From Rhizobium deserti (GTDB lineage Bacteria; Pseudomonadota; Alphaproteobacteria; Rhizobiales; Rhizobiaceae), in assembly GCF_004358025.1 (NCBI RefSeq), contig NZ_SMTL01000007.1:156107-220106 (forward strand): a stretch of DNA of 64,000 bases, written 5' to 3'. A model generated the notes under the pieces. The model was not told the DNA's origin. It saw only the letters and a program-made list of their open reading frames with translations, and did no database searches. This document shows positions 16,484 to 25,106 of the stretch, one piece after another. Within the stretch, counting starts at the first letter, position 1. Each line of letters starts with the position of its first letter. The position numbers and the translations under genes were made by a program.

Positions 16484-17647
16484 TTACAAAAGCCCGCGTT
16501 GGGCAAGATTCCTCATCAAAGCGGACAGCCCGAAACTCCAGGGAGGGCATTTGTCGCTGTGCTCGACCCGATTGATCAACCGGCCAAGCTTTGCAGTAGA
16601 AATCTCAACGACGTCGCCGATCTCGTGGGTAAAGCCGAGGCCCGCGCCGCGCCTGTCTTTCACCGGTGCAAACATTGTGCCGAGGAAAAACACGACGCCA
16701 TCGGGATATTGATGGTTCGAATTGACCAACTGAGCGACAAGCTCTTCCGGCGAACGGCTGATCGCCTGCATGGCACTCACACCGGTCATTTCGAAGCCCT
16801 CCTCGCCTTTGACGGACAAAGAAATCTCGGCTGACTTGACGTCGTCGATTGTGAATTTTCCGTCGAAAAGGCGGATAAACGGCCCAATGGCGCAGGAAGC
16901 ATTGTTATCCTTGGCCTTGCTGAGAAGCAGGGCGGAGCGGCCCTCGAAGTCGCGCAGGTTAACGTCGTTTCCAAGCGTCGCGCCGACGATACGACCCGCG
17001 GAATTGACCGCCAGCACGATTTCCGGTTCGGGATTATTCCATTCGGATTTAGGATGTATACCAATCACCGCGCCACAGCCAACAGCCGACATCGGTTGCG
17101 CCTTGGTAAAGATCTCTGCATCGGGGCCAATCCCGACTTCCAGGTATTGCGACCAGAGCCCCATGCCCTGCAGCAGGGCCTTGACCTGAGCGGCCTTTTC
17201 GGAGCCAGCGACGACGCCTTTTAGATTGTCACCGAGCACCGGGGCGAGCTGTTTGCGGATTTCCTGAGCGCGTAAGGGATCACCTTTGGCCTGCTCCTCG
17301 ATGACGCGCTCCAGCATGCTATCAGCGAAGGTGACACCTGCCGCCTTGATCGCCTGAAGATCGGCTGGCGCCAGCAATTCACCGGCAGAGCCATCCAGAA
17401 ATTCGCCAAGCGAGCCGAGGTCGGCAAAGTCCGGCCGATCCTTCAGGCTAGCGACTAGGTCTTCTTTCTCCAGCAGTTGCGACACTGTGGGCGCGAGCAG
17501 CGACAGGTCGAGAACACGGAACGATGAGGAAAGAAGAACGGGGCAGGGGCCGCCTGCAGCCTTGGACCAGACACGCCCGATCAACAGTGCATCTTGCGCA
17601 GCCTGCGGCAAAATTGTTTCTAGGTTCACTACATGCTCGGTATTCAC
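16484..17647 (-). CDS. Fumarylacetoacetate hydrolase-family protein, XylX-like (2-keto-3-deoxy acid dehydratase candidate)
   Basis: A protein of 387 residues, starting at a GTG with a GAGGAGGATC site upstream. The C-terminal FAH fold shows the acidic metal-binding pattern (PEPEIVLAV, later GNDVNLRDFEGR) and ends GLGFTHEIGDVVEISTAKLG. The length and the separate N-terminal domain match the branch containing Caulobacter XylX (2-keto-3-deoxy-D-xylonate dehydratase) rather than the shorter hydrolases. It is the first gene of a TRAP importer operon beside a GntR gene and FAD oxidase, divergent from erythronate-type dehydrogenases. It may convert a 2-keto-3-deoxy aldonate to a semialdehyde. The substrate is inference. 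Confidence 0.8.
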   Translation of the reverse strand: MNTEHVVNLETILPQAAQDALLIGRVWSKAAGGPCPVLLSSSFRVLDLSLLAPTVSQLLEKEDLVASLKDRPDFADLGSLGEFLDGSAGELLAPADLQAIKAAGVTFADSMLERVIEEQAKGDPLRAQEIRKQLAPVLGDNLKGVVAGSEKAAQVKALLQGMGLWSQYLEVGIGPDAEIFTKAQPMSAVGCGAVIGIHPKSEWNNPEPEIVLAVNSAGRIVGATLGNDVNLRDFEGRSALLLSKAKDNNASCAIGPFIRLFDGKFTIDDVKSAEISLSVKGEEGFEMTGVSAMQAISRSPEELVAQLVNSNHQYPDGVVFFLGTMFAPVKDRRGAGLGFTHEIGDVVEISTAKLGRLINRVEHSDKCPPWSFGLSALMRNLAQRGLL

Positions 17648-17696
17648 CGCGCGATCCTCCTCTTCACCACAGAGGACGCATCCTCCGCTCATTCTA

Positions 17697-17716
17697 TTGT
17701 CAGGATGTCTGACAAC
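17697..17716. promoter_or_regulatory. GntR-type operator upstream of the FAH/TRAP operon
   Basis: TTGTCAGGATGTCTGACAAC contains TTGTCA...TGACAA and the 15-mer GGATGTCTGACAACT, close to GGTTATCAGACAACC at 20105-20119 in the denD promoter. It lies 50 bases before the GTG start at 17647. The adjacent FCD-GntR regulator (17821-18540) is the likely binder. Confidence 0.6.
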
Positions 17717-17723
17717 TGCTCCC

Positions 17724-17752
17724 GGGATTTCTTTTAAAGAGAGAAATCTCCC
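17724..17752. terminator. Hairpin between the GntR gene and the FAH/TRAP operon
   Basis: GGGATTTCT (17724-17732) pairs with AGAAATC-T-CCC (17742-17752) with a single bulged base. It lies downstream of the GntR gene on the minus strand and between it and the operator of the next operon. It could end the oxidase-GntR transcript. No T-run is present. Confidence 0.35.
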
Positions 17753-17790
17753 CTGTCCAGCATGGTTGTAAGAGCTTCACTTGATAGGAC

Positions 17791-17805
17791 TAGATCGATC
17801 CAATT
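17791..17805. promoter_or_regulatory. Second copy of the AATTrGATCGATCTA site
   Basis: On the minus strand this reads AATTGGATCGATCTA, one base different from the site at 7817-7831. It lies about 145 bases upstream of the FAH start and just past the GntR stop. A shared regulator for the two transport operons is inferred. Confidence 0.5.
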
Positions 17806-17820
17806 TAACTTGCACAACCG

Positions 17821-18540
17821 TTAGAAAATTTCTAGCTGCAGTTCAATGCGGCTTGCCGCCCCGACCAGATGCTCATGCATGGCCTGACGTGCCTGGTTGG
17901 GCTGGCGGCTGGCGATAGCGTCGCGAATCGCAAGATGCTCGGCAATCGTTACCTCGACAATCTCCTCCAGAACCGCGCTGGCCCGCGCTGCGTTGATGGC
18001 AAGGTGAATGCGCTCGGCAACGAAGCCTAAGAAAAGCAAGAAATATTCGTTCTGCGTGGCAGCGGCGATCTGGCGATGGAACGCCAAGTCGGCAAGAATG
18101 CCCTCATCCGTCCACTTGGCCGCCCCCGTCATCTGGGACAGCGCCTCGTCGAGCTTCAGCAGGTCGTCGCTCGTGTGGTGGATTGCCGCAAGACCCGCCG
18201 CTTCGATCTCGAGCGGCAGCCGCAGTTGAAACAGGCTGCGGAAGCTCGCCTTATCCGACAGGTTCTCCTGCTCGATGCGGATCGACTGGCGCCTTTCAAT
18301 GTCGGTCGCAAATGCCCCGACGCCCTGCCTGGTTTCCACCAAACCTTCATTGCGCAAATGGGCGATTGCCTCGCGAACAACGGAGCGGCTAACGCCGAAC
18401 GTCTTGGAGAGGAGATGTTCCGTCGGCAGCTTTTCGCCGGCCGAGATGCGTCCTTCGGTGATTTCGCGGGCGATCTGTGCGGCAATGCGCGCCGGGAGGT
18501 GCTCGCTTCTTCTGATCTGGTTGAAATCCGCTACGGCCAC
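17821..18540 (-). CDS. GntR family regulator, FCD (FadR) subgroup
   Basis: A protein of 239 residues with an N-terminal winged helix (LLSKTFGVSRSVVREAIAHL with the GLVETRQGVGAF wing) and a C-terminal FCD ligand-binding domain carrying the metal-ligand histidines (LAFHRQIAAATQN, MHEHL). Such proteins usually repress and are released by a sugar acid. The start is 27 bases after the FAD oxidase gene, so the two are probably co-transcribed. Matching operators at 17697-17716 and 20105-20119 indicate that it controls the TRAP/FAH operon, its own operon and the divergent denD operon. Confidence 0.9.
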   Translation of the reverse strand: MAVADFNQIRRSEHLPARIAAQIAREITEGRISAGEKLPTEHLLSKTFGVSRSVVREAIAHLRNEGLVETRQGVGAFATDIERRQSIRIEQENLSDKASFRSLFQLRLPLEIEAAGLAAIHHTSDDLLKLDEALSQMTGAAKWTDEGILADLAFHRQIAAATQNEYFLLFLGFVAERIHLAINAARASAVLEEIVEVTIAEHLAIRDAIASRQPNQARQAMHEHLVGAASRIELQLEIF

Positions 18541-18567
18541 GTTCGCTTCCCCCTGCGAAAGCTTCTT

Positions 18568-20010
18568 CTACGAGATTCCGTTGAGATTCAACTGGCAGCC
18601 CGGATTGAACAGAAGATGGGGATCGACCGCATGCTTCACGGCTGCAAGCAGCTTCCGGCGGGTATCCGGCAATCGGCTCTCAAAGTCAGCCCGCTTCAGG
18701 CGGCCAATGCCGTGTTCGGCGCTGATGCTGCCCTGATAAAGGTCGACCACCTCGTTCAGCACCGTCTTGGCTTTATAGATGACCTGGTCGCGCGCCTCGC
18801 CTAGAAGATCCGTCGGCGGCAGGACATTGAGATGCACATTGCCGTCGCCGACATGACCATAGGAGACGCTGATGCAATCGGGAAGGGCCTGGGAGATAGC
18901 AGCCTCCGCATCGCTGACAAAGGACGCGAGCTTCGACAGCGGCACGGATACGTCGCTGCGCATATGCGAGCCGCGTTTGGCCTGCCCTTCATTCATTCCT
19001 TCGCGGATGAGCCAAAGACTGCGCGCCTGCGCCTGGGAAGAAGCGATCGTGCCGTCCACCACAAGGCCATCGGTCATCACGCCTTCGAGGAAACGTTCCA
19101 TCAGATCGTTGACATCAATCAGGCCGCTGCCGGATATCTCCATCAAGACGTAAGCGGGGTAGTCACCGGCAATCGGGATCGGCAGGTCCGGCATGGCCTC
19201 GCGGGCAAGATCAAAAGCGAGAGGCGGCATGAATTCGAAAGCCGACATCAGATCGCAGCAGTCGCGACGTGCCCTGCGGTAAAGCGTAATGGCATCATCC
19301 AGCGAAGCGAGAGCCAGCAGTGCCGTCGCCACATGATCGGGATAGGGCGTCAGCTTGATGGATACGGCGGTGATGATGCCAAGCGTGCCCTCGGCGCCGA
19401 TGAAGAGCTGTTTCAGGTCGATGCCGCGATTGTCCTTGCGCAGTGTAGACAAGCCTTCGAAGATCGTTCCGTCCGCCAGCACCACTTCGAGCCCGAGCAC
19501 CAGTTCACGGGTCATCCCGTAACGCAGCACATTGATGCCGCCGGCATTGGTAGACACATTTCCGCCAATCCGGCAGCTTCCCTGCGCACCAAGCGCTAGC
19601 GGAAAGAACATGCCTTTGTCGGCGATCGCATCCTTCAATTCGGACAGAATGCAGCCCGCTTCGACGACCGCGGAAAAATCGTCGGCGTCGATCGTCCGGA
19701 TCCGATTCAAGCGTTCAAGGCTGAGGATGACCTGACGCTCCGGAGCGTCGGGAATGCCGCCAAGCACCAGTCCAGTATTGCCGCCTTGCGGGACAATTGA
19801 CAGGCCTAATACGCGGCAGGCCGTGACTGCAGCCGCAACCTCGGCGGTCGAACGGGGCCTGAGCACTGCAACGGCAGCGCTGGTGACATCACCATGCCAG
19901 TCGCGACAATAGCGGAGCATCTCACTGGCTTCCGTGAGAACCATGTCGCTGCCAAGACGCTCCTGCAAGGACAAGCGGTGTTCTGCGACGACGTTGTGCT
20001 GATCAGCCAT
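18568..20010 (-). CDS. FAD-binding 2-hydroxyacid oxidase/dehydrogenase (GlcD/D-LDH family)
   Basis: A protein of 480 residues with an N-terminal FAD-binding (PCMH) domain (PQGGNTGLVLGGIPD, then GAQGSCRIGGNVSTNAGG) and a C-terminal FAD-oxidase domain (YGHVGDGNVHLN, AEHGIGRLK). Members oxidise D-2-hydroxy acids such as lactate, glycolate or 2-hydroxyglutarate and pass electrons to the respiratory chain. Here it heads an operon with a GntR regulator and is divergent from denD, so a four-carbon 2-hydroxy acid is plausible. The substrate is not determinable by eye. Confidence 0.87.
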   Translation of the reverse strand: MADQHNVVAEHRLSLQERLGSDMVLTEASEMLRYCRDWHGDVTSAAVAVLRPRSTAEVAAAVTACRVLGLSIVPQGGNTGLVLGGIPDAPERQVILSLERLNRIRTIDADDFSAVVEAGCILSELKDAIADKGMFFPLALGAQGSCRIGGNVSTNAGGINVLRYGMTRELVLGLEVVLADGTIFEGLSTLRKDNRGIDLKQLFIGAEGTLGIITAVSIKLTPYPDHVATALLALASLDDAITLYRRARRDCCDLMSAFEFMPPLAFDLAREAMPDLPIPIAGDYPAYVLMEISGSGLIDVNDLMERFLEGVMTDGLVVDGTIASSQAQARSLWLIREGMNEGQAKRGSHMRSDVSVPLSKLASFVSDAEAAISQALPDCISVSYGHVGDGNVHLNVLPPTDLLGEARDQVIYKAKTVLNEVVDLYQGSISAEHGIGRLKRADFESRLPDTRRKLLAAVKHAVDPHLLFNPGCQLNLNGIS

Positions 20011-20104
20011 TGGCGACCTCCTCTACTCAATCACTGCCGCAGCCTCGTTGTCTCGAAAGACTTGGTCTCTCGGCATATTCCTGGTTTTCAAGCCAAGCAT
20101 ATAA

Positions 20105-20119
20105 GGTTATCAGACAACC
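20105..20119. promoter_or_regulatory. GntR-type operator in the divergent denD / FAD oxidase promoter
   Basis: GGTTATCAGACAACC is a 15-base near-perfect palindrome (one mismatched pair). It matches the core of the site at 17701-17717. It is placed 63 bases before denD and 95 bases before the oxidase start, where one bound repressor could control both directions. Confidence 0.6.
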
Positions 20120-20181
20120 CTACAAGATGTTTTTGAAGGATCAGTCTTTGAACTTCAGGCAAGACAAGAGGGGAGAAAGAC

Positions 20182-21165
20182 ATGCATTTACTCATAATTG
20201 GCGCCGCCGGCATGGTTGGGCGCAAGCTGACGGAACGCTTGATCACTGATGGTGGACTTGGGGAGCGGCCGGTCGAACGCCTGACTCTGGTGGACGTGGT
20301 CAAGCCGGATCATCCGGCAGATTTTTCCGGTCGTGTAGATGCTCTTGACGTGGATATTTCCCAAGTCGGCCAAGCGGAGAAACTCATCGCTTCGCGGCCC
20401 GATGTGATCTTTCACCTGGCGGCCATTGTGTCAGGTGAAGCCGAATTGGATTTCGACAAGGGTTACCGCATCAATCTCGACGGCACCCGATATTTGTTCG
20501 ACGCGATAAGGCATGCTCACGAGGAGGACGGCTATAAGCCGCGTGTGGTGTTTACCTCTTCGATCGCAGTGGTCGGGGCCCCGCTTCCCTTCCCGATCCC
20601 CGACGATTTCCATCTGACGCCGCTCACCAGCTACGGGACCCAGAAGGCGATTTCGGAACTGCTGCTCGCTGACTACAGCCGGCGCGGCTTTTTTGATGGC
20701 ATCGGCATCCGCCTCCCCACCGTCTGCATCCGCCCGGGCAAGCCGAACAAGGCGGCATCCGGCTTCTTTTCCAACATCCTGCGCGAGCCATTGATCGGTC
20801 AGGAGGCCATTCTCCCGGTTTCCGACGATGTGCGCCACTGGCATACTTCACCCCGCTCCGCCGTTGGATATCTCATTCATGCGGCCAGCATGGATCTCGA
20901 CGCGGTCGGATCAAGACGCAGCCTTTCCATGCCGGGCGTCAGTGCCACGGTCGGCGAACAGATTGAAGCACTGCGTCGCGTGGCGGGCGAAAAGGCCGTG
21001 CGGTTGATCCGCCGACAGCCCGACGACATGATCATGAAAATGGTGGCCGGCTGGGCACCCGGCTTTGAGGCAAAACGCGCGACTGAGCTTGGTTTCAAGG
21101 CTGAGAAAAATTTCGACGAGATCATCCGCGTGCATATCGAAGACGAGCTGGGAGGACAGATATGA
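20182..21165 (+). CDS. denD: D-erythronate dehydrogenase-like SDR protein
   Basis: A 327-residue extended short-chain dehydrogenase. The NAD-binding motif GAAGMVG lies at residues 8-14, and the active-site SYGTQK gives the Tyr-x-x-x-Lys pair at about residue 153. The family that best fits is DenD, which oxidises D-erythronate at C2 to a 3-oxo acid precursor in four-carbon acid sugar catabolism. The downstream partner here is an LtnD-like enzyme rather than OtnC/OtnI, so the window carries only part of that pathway. The next gene overlaps by four bases. The gene symbol rests on overall resemblance only. Confidence 0.78.
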   Translation: MHLLIIGAAGMVGRKLTERLITDGGLGERPVERLTLVDVVKPDHPADFSGRVDALDVDISQVGQAEKLIASRPDVIFHLAAIVSGEAELDFDKGYRINLDGTRYLFDAIRHAHEEDGYKPRVVFTSSIAVVGAPLPFPIPDDFHLTPLTSYGTQKAISELLLADYSRRGFFDGIGIRLPTVCIRPGKPNKAASGFFSNILREPLIGQEAILPVSDDVRHWHTSPRSAVGYLIHAASMDLDAVGSRRSLSMPGVSATVGEQIEALRRVAGEKAVRLIRRQPDDMIMKMVAGWAPGFEAKRATELGFKAEKNFDEIIRVHIEDELGGQI

Positions 21166-22064
21166 GCGATCCTTTGCAGGCACCCGGACGGACAAAGATT
21201 GCCTTCCTGGGCACCGGCCTGATGGGGGCGCCGATGGCGCGCCGCCTGCTCGGTGCAGGTTATGCCGTGTCCGTGTGGAACCGGGATCCGAACAAAGCAC
21301 TGCCCTTGCAGGGGGATGGGGCTGCAATTGCTGCGTCCCCCAGGGAGGTCATCGCTGATGCGGAGATCGTCTTCACGATGCTCACCAATGGCGAGGCGGT
21401 GGGGGAGGTCTTGTTCGACAGCGGTTGTGCAGAAGCACTTAAGCAAGGCACTGTAGTCGTCGATACCAGTTCGATAGCGCCAAACCTGGCGCGCCAGCAT
21501 GCGGCACGTTTGCGGCAGAAAGGGATCACGCATCTGGATGCGCCAGTGTCTGGCGGCGTAGTCGGCGCCGAATCAGGAACATTGGCGATTATGGCCGGCG
21601 GCGAACCGGACGTGGTTGAACGCCTTGCCGATGTCTTTGCCGCACTTGGGCGCGTGACCCATGTCGGCCCGAGCGGTGCCGGTCAGGTCTGCAAGCTGGC
21701 CAATCAGCAGATCGTCGCAATCACCATTGGCGCGATCGCGGAAGCCATGGTGCTGGTGGAAGCCGGTGGCGCATCGCGCGAAGCATTCCGGACCGCTATC
21801 CGAGGCGGCTTTGCCGAAAGCCGCATCCTCGACCTGCATGGCAGCCGAATGATTCGGCGCGATTTTGAACCCGGGGGCTCGTCACGCAACCAACTTAAGG
21901 ATCTCGATGCAGTGGCAGCGCTTGCCGAAGCCCTTTCGCTTAACCTTCCGCTGACCGAGAGTGTGCGCGAAGCGTTCAACACCTTCGTGGTCGAGGGCGG
22001 CGGGGATAAGGACCATAGCGCGCTCCTGCTTCATCTCGAGAAGCTAAACGCTCGCTCGCAGTAG
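21162..22064 (+). CDS. 3-hydroxyacid dehydrogenase family protein (L-threonate dehydrogenase / tartronate semialdehyde reductase-like)
   Basis: A 300-residue beta-hydroxyacid dehydrogenase. It has the Rossmann motif GTGLMG, the substrate signature DAPVSGGVVGAESGTL and the catalytic Lys in GQVCKLANQQ, followed by an all-helical C-terminal domain. It reversibly oxidises 3-hydroxy acids or reduces semialdehydes with NAD(P). Its ATG overlaps the stop of the DenD-like gene, so both act in one route for imported four-carbon sugar acids. LtnD-like is my best guess. A GarR-type reductase is the main alternative. Confidence 0.85.
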   Translation: MSDPLQAPGRTKIAFLGTGLMGAPMARRLLGAGYAVSVWNRDPNKALPLQGDGAAIAASPREVIADAEIVFTMLTNGEAVGEVLFDSGCAEALKQGTVVVDTSSIAPNLARQHAARLRQKGITHLDAPVSGGVVGAESGTLAIMAGGEPDVVERLADVFAALGRVTHVGPSGAGQVCKLANQQIVAITIGAIAEAMVLVEAGGASREAFRTAIRGGFAESRILDLHGSRMIRRDFEPGGSSRNQLKDLDAVAALAEALSLNLPLTESVREAFNTFVVEGGGDKDHSALLLHLEKLNARSQ

Positions 22065-22149
22065 AAGTGTTGATGCGGGCAGATCTGGCGGGCCGCCACC
22101 TTCAGGTCTAAACGAGAAGCACAACGGGCTAGGGTGAGGACTGGAGTGG

Positions 22150-22174
22150 GGAACTTATTGCCCCCCTTCCGCTT
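22150..22174 (+). promoter_or_regulatory. EcfG/RpoE2-like promoter before the GH15 gene (weak)
   Basis: GGAAC (22150-22154), N16, then GCTT. The last TT keeps the GGAAC-N18-TT spacing described for the rhizobial general stress sigma factor, but the -10 element lacks CGTT. It lies 114 bases before the GH15 start. Confidence 0.35.
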
Positions 22175-22287
22175 TTGCTTGTCTTCAGCCTTTGAAAGCC
22201 GTGAGATGACATCAGCCAGCCAAGAAGCCGACCGCGCTCCAGCCCGCTACCGCGCCACCTCCATAAACAACAACATCCTCGGCTGAC

Positions 22288-24075
22288 GTGCTTCATTCTC
22301 TCGTACCGGAACGGACCGACGGCCACCTTCCCTTGGAGCATTATGCGGCTTTGGGAGACGGCCGCTCGGTGGCGCTTGTCGGAGCCGATGGCTCCATCGA
22401 CTGGTGGTGCGCGCCGAACATGGATTCCCAGCCGCTGTTCAACCGTCTCCATGATGCCCACAACGGCGGGCGATTTTCAGCAACTCCGCTCGCCCCGTTC
22501 AAGATCGAACGCCGATACCGGCAAAACAGCAATGTGCTCGAAACCACCTTCATCACGAAGGATGGCGTTGCTCGTGTGACAGAATCCTTGAACAGCGGTG
22601 TTTCGGGTCGGCTCCCCTGGTGCGAACTCGCCCGCCGCATCGAAGGAATTTCGGGCAGTGTCGAATTTGAGATCGTGCAGCGGCCGACCGCCTCAGGGCG
22701 TCCTTTGAGGCGACAGGAGCATGAGAACGCCACTGTCCGCTATGTCGGGGACATGACCACCACCTTCTGTCACGACAACAAGGTCACGCTGAGCGAAGAC
22801 GACGATAACCAGACTATCGCTCACCATACGACCAGTCCCGGCAGCCGCACTTGCATTGCGCTTCTGGTCGCAGGCGAAGGTCCGCTGGCCATACCGGCAA
22901 ACCAGGCGATCGATGAACGAATTGACCTCAGCGATCAGGAATGGCGGCGCTGGTCGGGCGAACTCACCTATGACGGCCCGTTTGCCGAGGACCTGATACG
23001 CTGCGCTCTATCGTTGAAATTCCTTTTGTATTCCGCGACAGGAGCTATCGCCGCTGCCGCAACATTCGGGCTCCCTGAGCGCTTTGGCGGCGACAAGAAT
23101 TACGACTACCGCTATGCCTGGATCAGGGATGCAGCCTACACGATCAAGGCTTTGCTACGCGCTGGAGCGCTGCCGGAGCCAATCGCCGCGTTCGGCTGGC
23201 TGATACGAACGCTTTCTGCCGAAGATTCGCAGCCGAGGGTCGTTTACACGCTGGATGGCAGAGAAGTCCCGTCCGAAAAGGATCTCGACGTTCCCGGGTA
23301 CCGAAATTCGAGGCCCGTCCGGATCGGAAACCGAGCTAAACATCAGGTTCAGCTCAGCTGTTATGGCGACATATTGGAGACGGCTGTTCTGTTCGTCAAA
23401 AAAGGGCATGTGCTCGATCCCATAACTGCCCGTTTCTTGAAGGTGTTGGCGGATCAAATTTCAGACAGATGGCGCCAGAAGGACTCCGGCATATGGGAGC
23501 TTGAAGACCTCCAGCATTACACATTTTCCAAGATCGGCTGTTGGGTGGCGCTATCGCGGGCGGTGGAGCTCGCTGACGGCGGACATATCGACAGCCAGAA
23601 CCGTGATCGCTGGGCCGCCGAGGCGGAGCAGGTAAAGGATTGGGTGGACACCCATTGTTGGTCGGAGACCAGACAATCCTATACCTTCTATCCGGGTACC
23701 GATCGGCTGGATGCGGCTCTCTTGCTGACGACCCGCTTCGGTTTCGAACATGAAGGTCGCTTGGCGAAGACCCGTAAGGCGATCGAGCAGGAGCTAGCGG
23801 TAGGTCCGCTTGTTTATCGCTATAGTGGCGTTGAGAAGGAAGAAGGGGCTTTCGTCGCCTGCTCATGCTGGCTAGTGGAAGCCTATGCTTTTCTTGGTGA
23901 GCCGGACCGGGCAGCGAGGATGCTGGAGGCGCTTCTCGAAAAGCTCGGCAACAATTTCGGCATCTTGAACGAGCTGATCGATCCGGCAACTGGCGCGGGC
24001 CTCGGCAATCTGCCTCAAGGGCTGAGCCATCTGGCGCTGTTACATGCAATCTTTTCGATCCAGGAAAACCAGTAG
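22288..24075 (+). CDS. Glycoside hydrolase family 15 protein (glucoamylase/trehalase-like)
   Basis: A 595-residue protein with the bacterial GH15 layout. The N-terminal beta-sandwich begins YAALGDGRSVALVGADGSID. The catalytic (alpha/alpha)6 barrel has KNYDYRYAWIRDAAYT and later EEGAFVACSCWLVEAY, and ends IDPATGAGLGNLPQGLSHL. Members cleave alpha-glucosidic bonds in trehalose, glycogen or maltodextrins. There is no signal peptide, so it acts in the cytoplasm. The start is a GTG without a visible ribosome site. A 26-residue open frame (22206-22286) ends two bases before it and could couple translation. It lies in a stress-type gene cluster, which would suit trehalose or glycogen turnover (inference). 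Confidence 0.85.
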   Translation: MLHSLVPERTDGHLPLEHYAALGDGRSVALVGADGSIDWWCAPNMDSQPLFNRLHDAHNGGRFSATPLAPFKIERRYRQNSNVLETTFITKDGVARVTESLNSGVSGRLPWCELARRIEGISGSVEFEIVQRPTASGRPLRRQEHENATVRYVGDMTTTFCHDNKVTLSEDDDNQTIAHHTTSPGSRTCIALLVAGEGPLAIPANQAIDERIDLSDQEWRRWSGELTYDGPFAEDLIRCALSLKFLLYSATGAIAAAATFGLPERFGGDKNYDYRYAWIRDAAYTIKALLRAGALPEPIAAFGWLIRTLSAEDSQPRVVYTLDGREVPSEKDLDVPGYRNSRPVRIGNRAKHQVQLSCYGDILETAVLFVKKGHVLDPITARFLKVLADQISDRWRQKDSGIWELEDLQHYTFSKIGCWVALSRAVELADGGHIDSQNRDRWAAEAEQVKDWVDTHCWSETRQSYTFYPGTDRLDAALLLTTRFGFEHEGRLAKTRKAIEQELAVGPLVYRYSGVEKEEGAFVACSCWLVEAYAFLGEPDRAARMLEALLEKLGNNFGILNELIDPATGAGLGNLPQGLSHLALLHAIFSIQENQ

Positions 24076-24088
24076 TTTGTTTACACCG

Positions 24089-24113
24089 GGAACGCCCCCT
24101 CGATCCCAATGTT
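24089..24113 (+). promoter_or_regulatory. EcfG/RpoE2-like promoter before the lactonase gene
   Basis: GGAAC (24089-24093), 16 bases, TGTT (24110-24113). It fits the alphaproteobacterial general stress consensus (GGAAC-N16-cGTT) with one -10 mismatch and lies 69 bases before the ATG at 24182. Confidence 0.6.
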
Positions 24114-24181
24114 AGCTGGACTGGACAAGCGGCCGAACTGACGCCTGCATCCTTCCCACGTCTTGATCGGAGCCTCCCCCC

Positions 24182-25057
24182 ATGCGCGCAGTAGATCTTC
24201 TGGATGACACCCTGCCGTTATCGCAACTTAGCGAAGGCGCATTCTGGGACCGCGCCAGCGGCACGCTTCTCTGGGTCGATATCCTCGGCCAACGCATCCA
24301 CACCTATGACCTTGGCCAGAGGCAACATGTCTCGCTAGCGACCCCCAGCAGCGTCAGCTTCGCATTTCCCTACGGAGAAAACCGTGTAATAGCCGGGCTG
24401 CAAGATGGCTTGTACCAGATGGAGCGAAGCGGCGAGAGCAGGGCGGAACCGGTTGCCTTGCTGGACCTGCCGCACGAACATCGCCTCAACGATGGTCAGT
24501 GTGATCCACGGGGACGCCTATGGGTGGGAACGATCTGCACGGCCGACGATCCCTCTGCGACCGCAGCCCTTTATCGTCTGGAGAACGGGCGCCTGCAGGA
24601 AGTGGAGGGCGGCTATGTGAATGCGAACGGCAAAGGATGGAGCCCGGATGGGAAGATCATGTATCACGCCGACACGAGCCGCAGCACGATCTGGCAATAT
24701 GACTACGACCTTCCCACAGGCGGCCTGTCCGGAAAACGAGTTTTCGTCAGCCTGGATAACGCCAGTCCCGATGGTCTGTGCGTGGATTCGCAAGGTCGGG
24801 TCTTCGCGGCCCTCTACGGCGGATCGGCAGTTGCGGTTTTCTCCCCTCGGGGCGAGATGATCGACAGGATCGAGCTACCGGTTCCTAACGTGACCAGTTG
24901 CACCTTCGGTGGAGACGACCACCGGACCCTCTTCATTACCACCGCCTATGATGGGCTTGATCCTCAACAGCGCAACGAGTTTCCCTTTTCGGGGCAGATA
25001 TTCACGACGGAGATGGATGTCCCGGGACAGCTGAACGACGGTCTGAAGCTGGTCTAA
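24182..25057 (+). CDS. SMP-30/gluconolactonase family protein
   Basis: A 291-residue six-bladed beta-propeller of the SMP-30/LRE family. Metal-ligand regions are visible: LSEGAFWD (Glu near the N-terminus), RLNDGQCDPRGRLWVGT, VNANGKGWSPDGKIMYHAD and NASPDGLCVDSQGRV. These enzymes open aldonolactones such as gluconolactone using a divalent metal. It follows the GH15 gene but has its own stress-type promoter, so it may be transcribed with it or alone. The exact lactone is unknown. Confidence 0.88.
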   Translation: MRAVDLLDDTLPLSQLSEGAFWDRASGTLLWVDILGQRIHTYDLGQRQHVSLATPSSVSFAFPYGENRVIAGLQDGLYQMERSGESRAEPVALLDLPHEHRLNDGQCDPRGRLWVGTICTADDPSATAALYRLENGRLQEVEGGYVNANGKGWSPDGKIMYHADTSRSTIWQYDYDLPTGGLSGKRVFVSLDNASPDGLCVDSQGRVFAALYGGSAVAVFSPRGEMIDRIELPVPNVTSCTFGGDDHRTLFITTAYDGLDPQQRNEFPFSGQIFTTEMDVPGQLNDGLKLV

Positions 25058-25106
25058 GACAGCTCGCCTCAGTGCACACGCTGCCTTAAATCTGAAGCAA
25101 GGGCGC

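Noticed and set aside
15934..16506. N-terminal extension of the dctM reading frame
   Set aside because: It would overlap the whole dctQ gene. The ATG at 15933 gives the normal DctM start and length.
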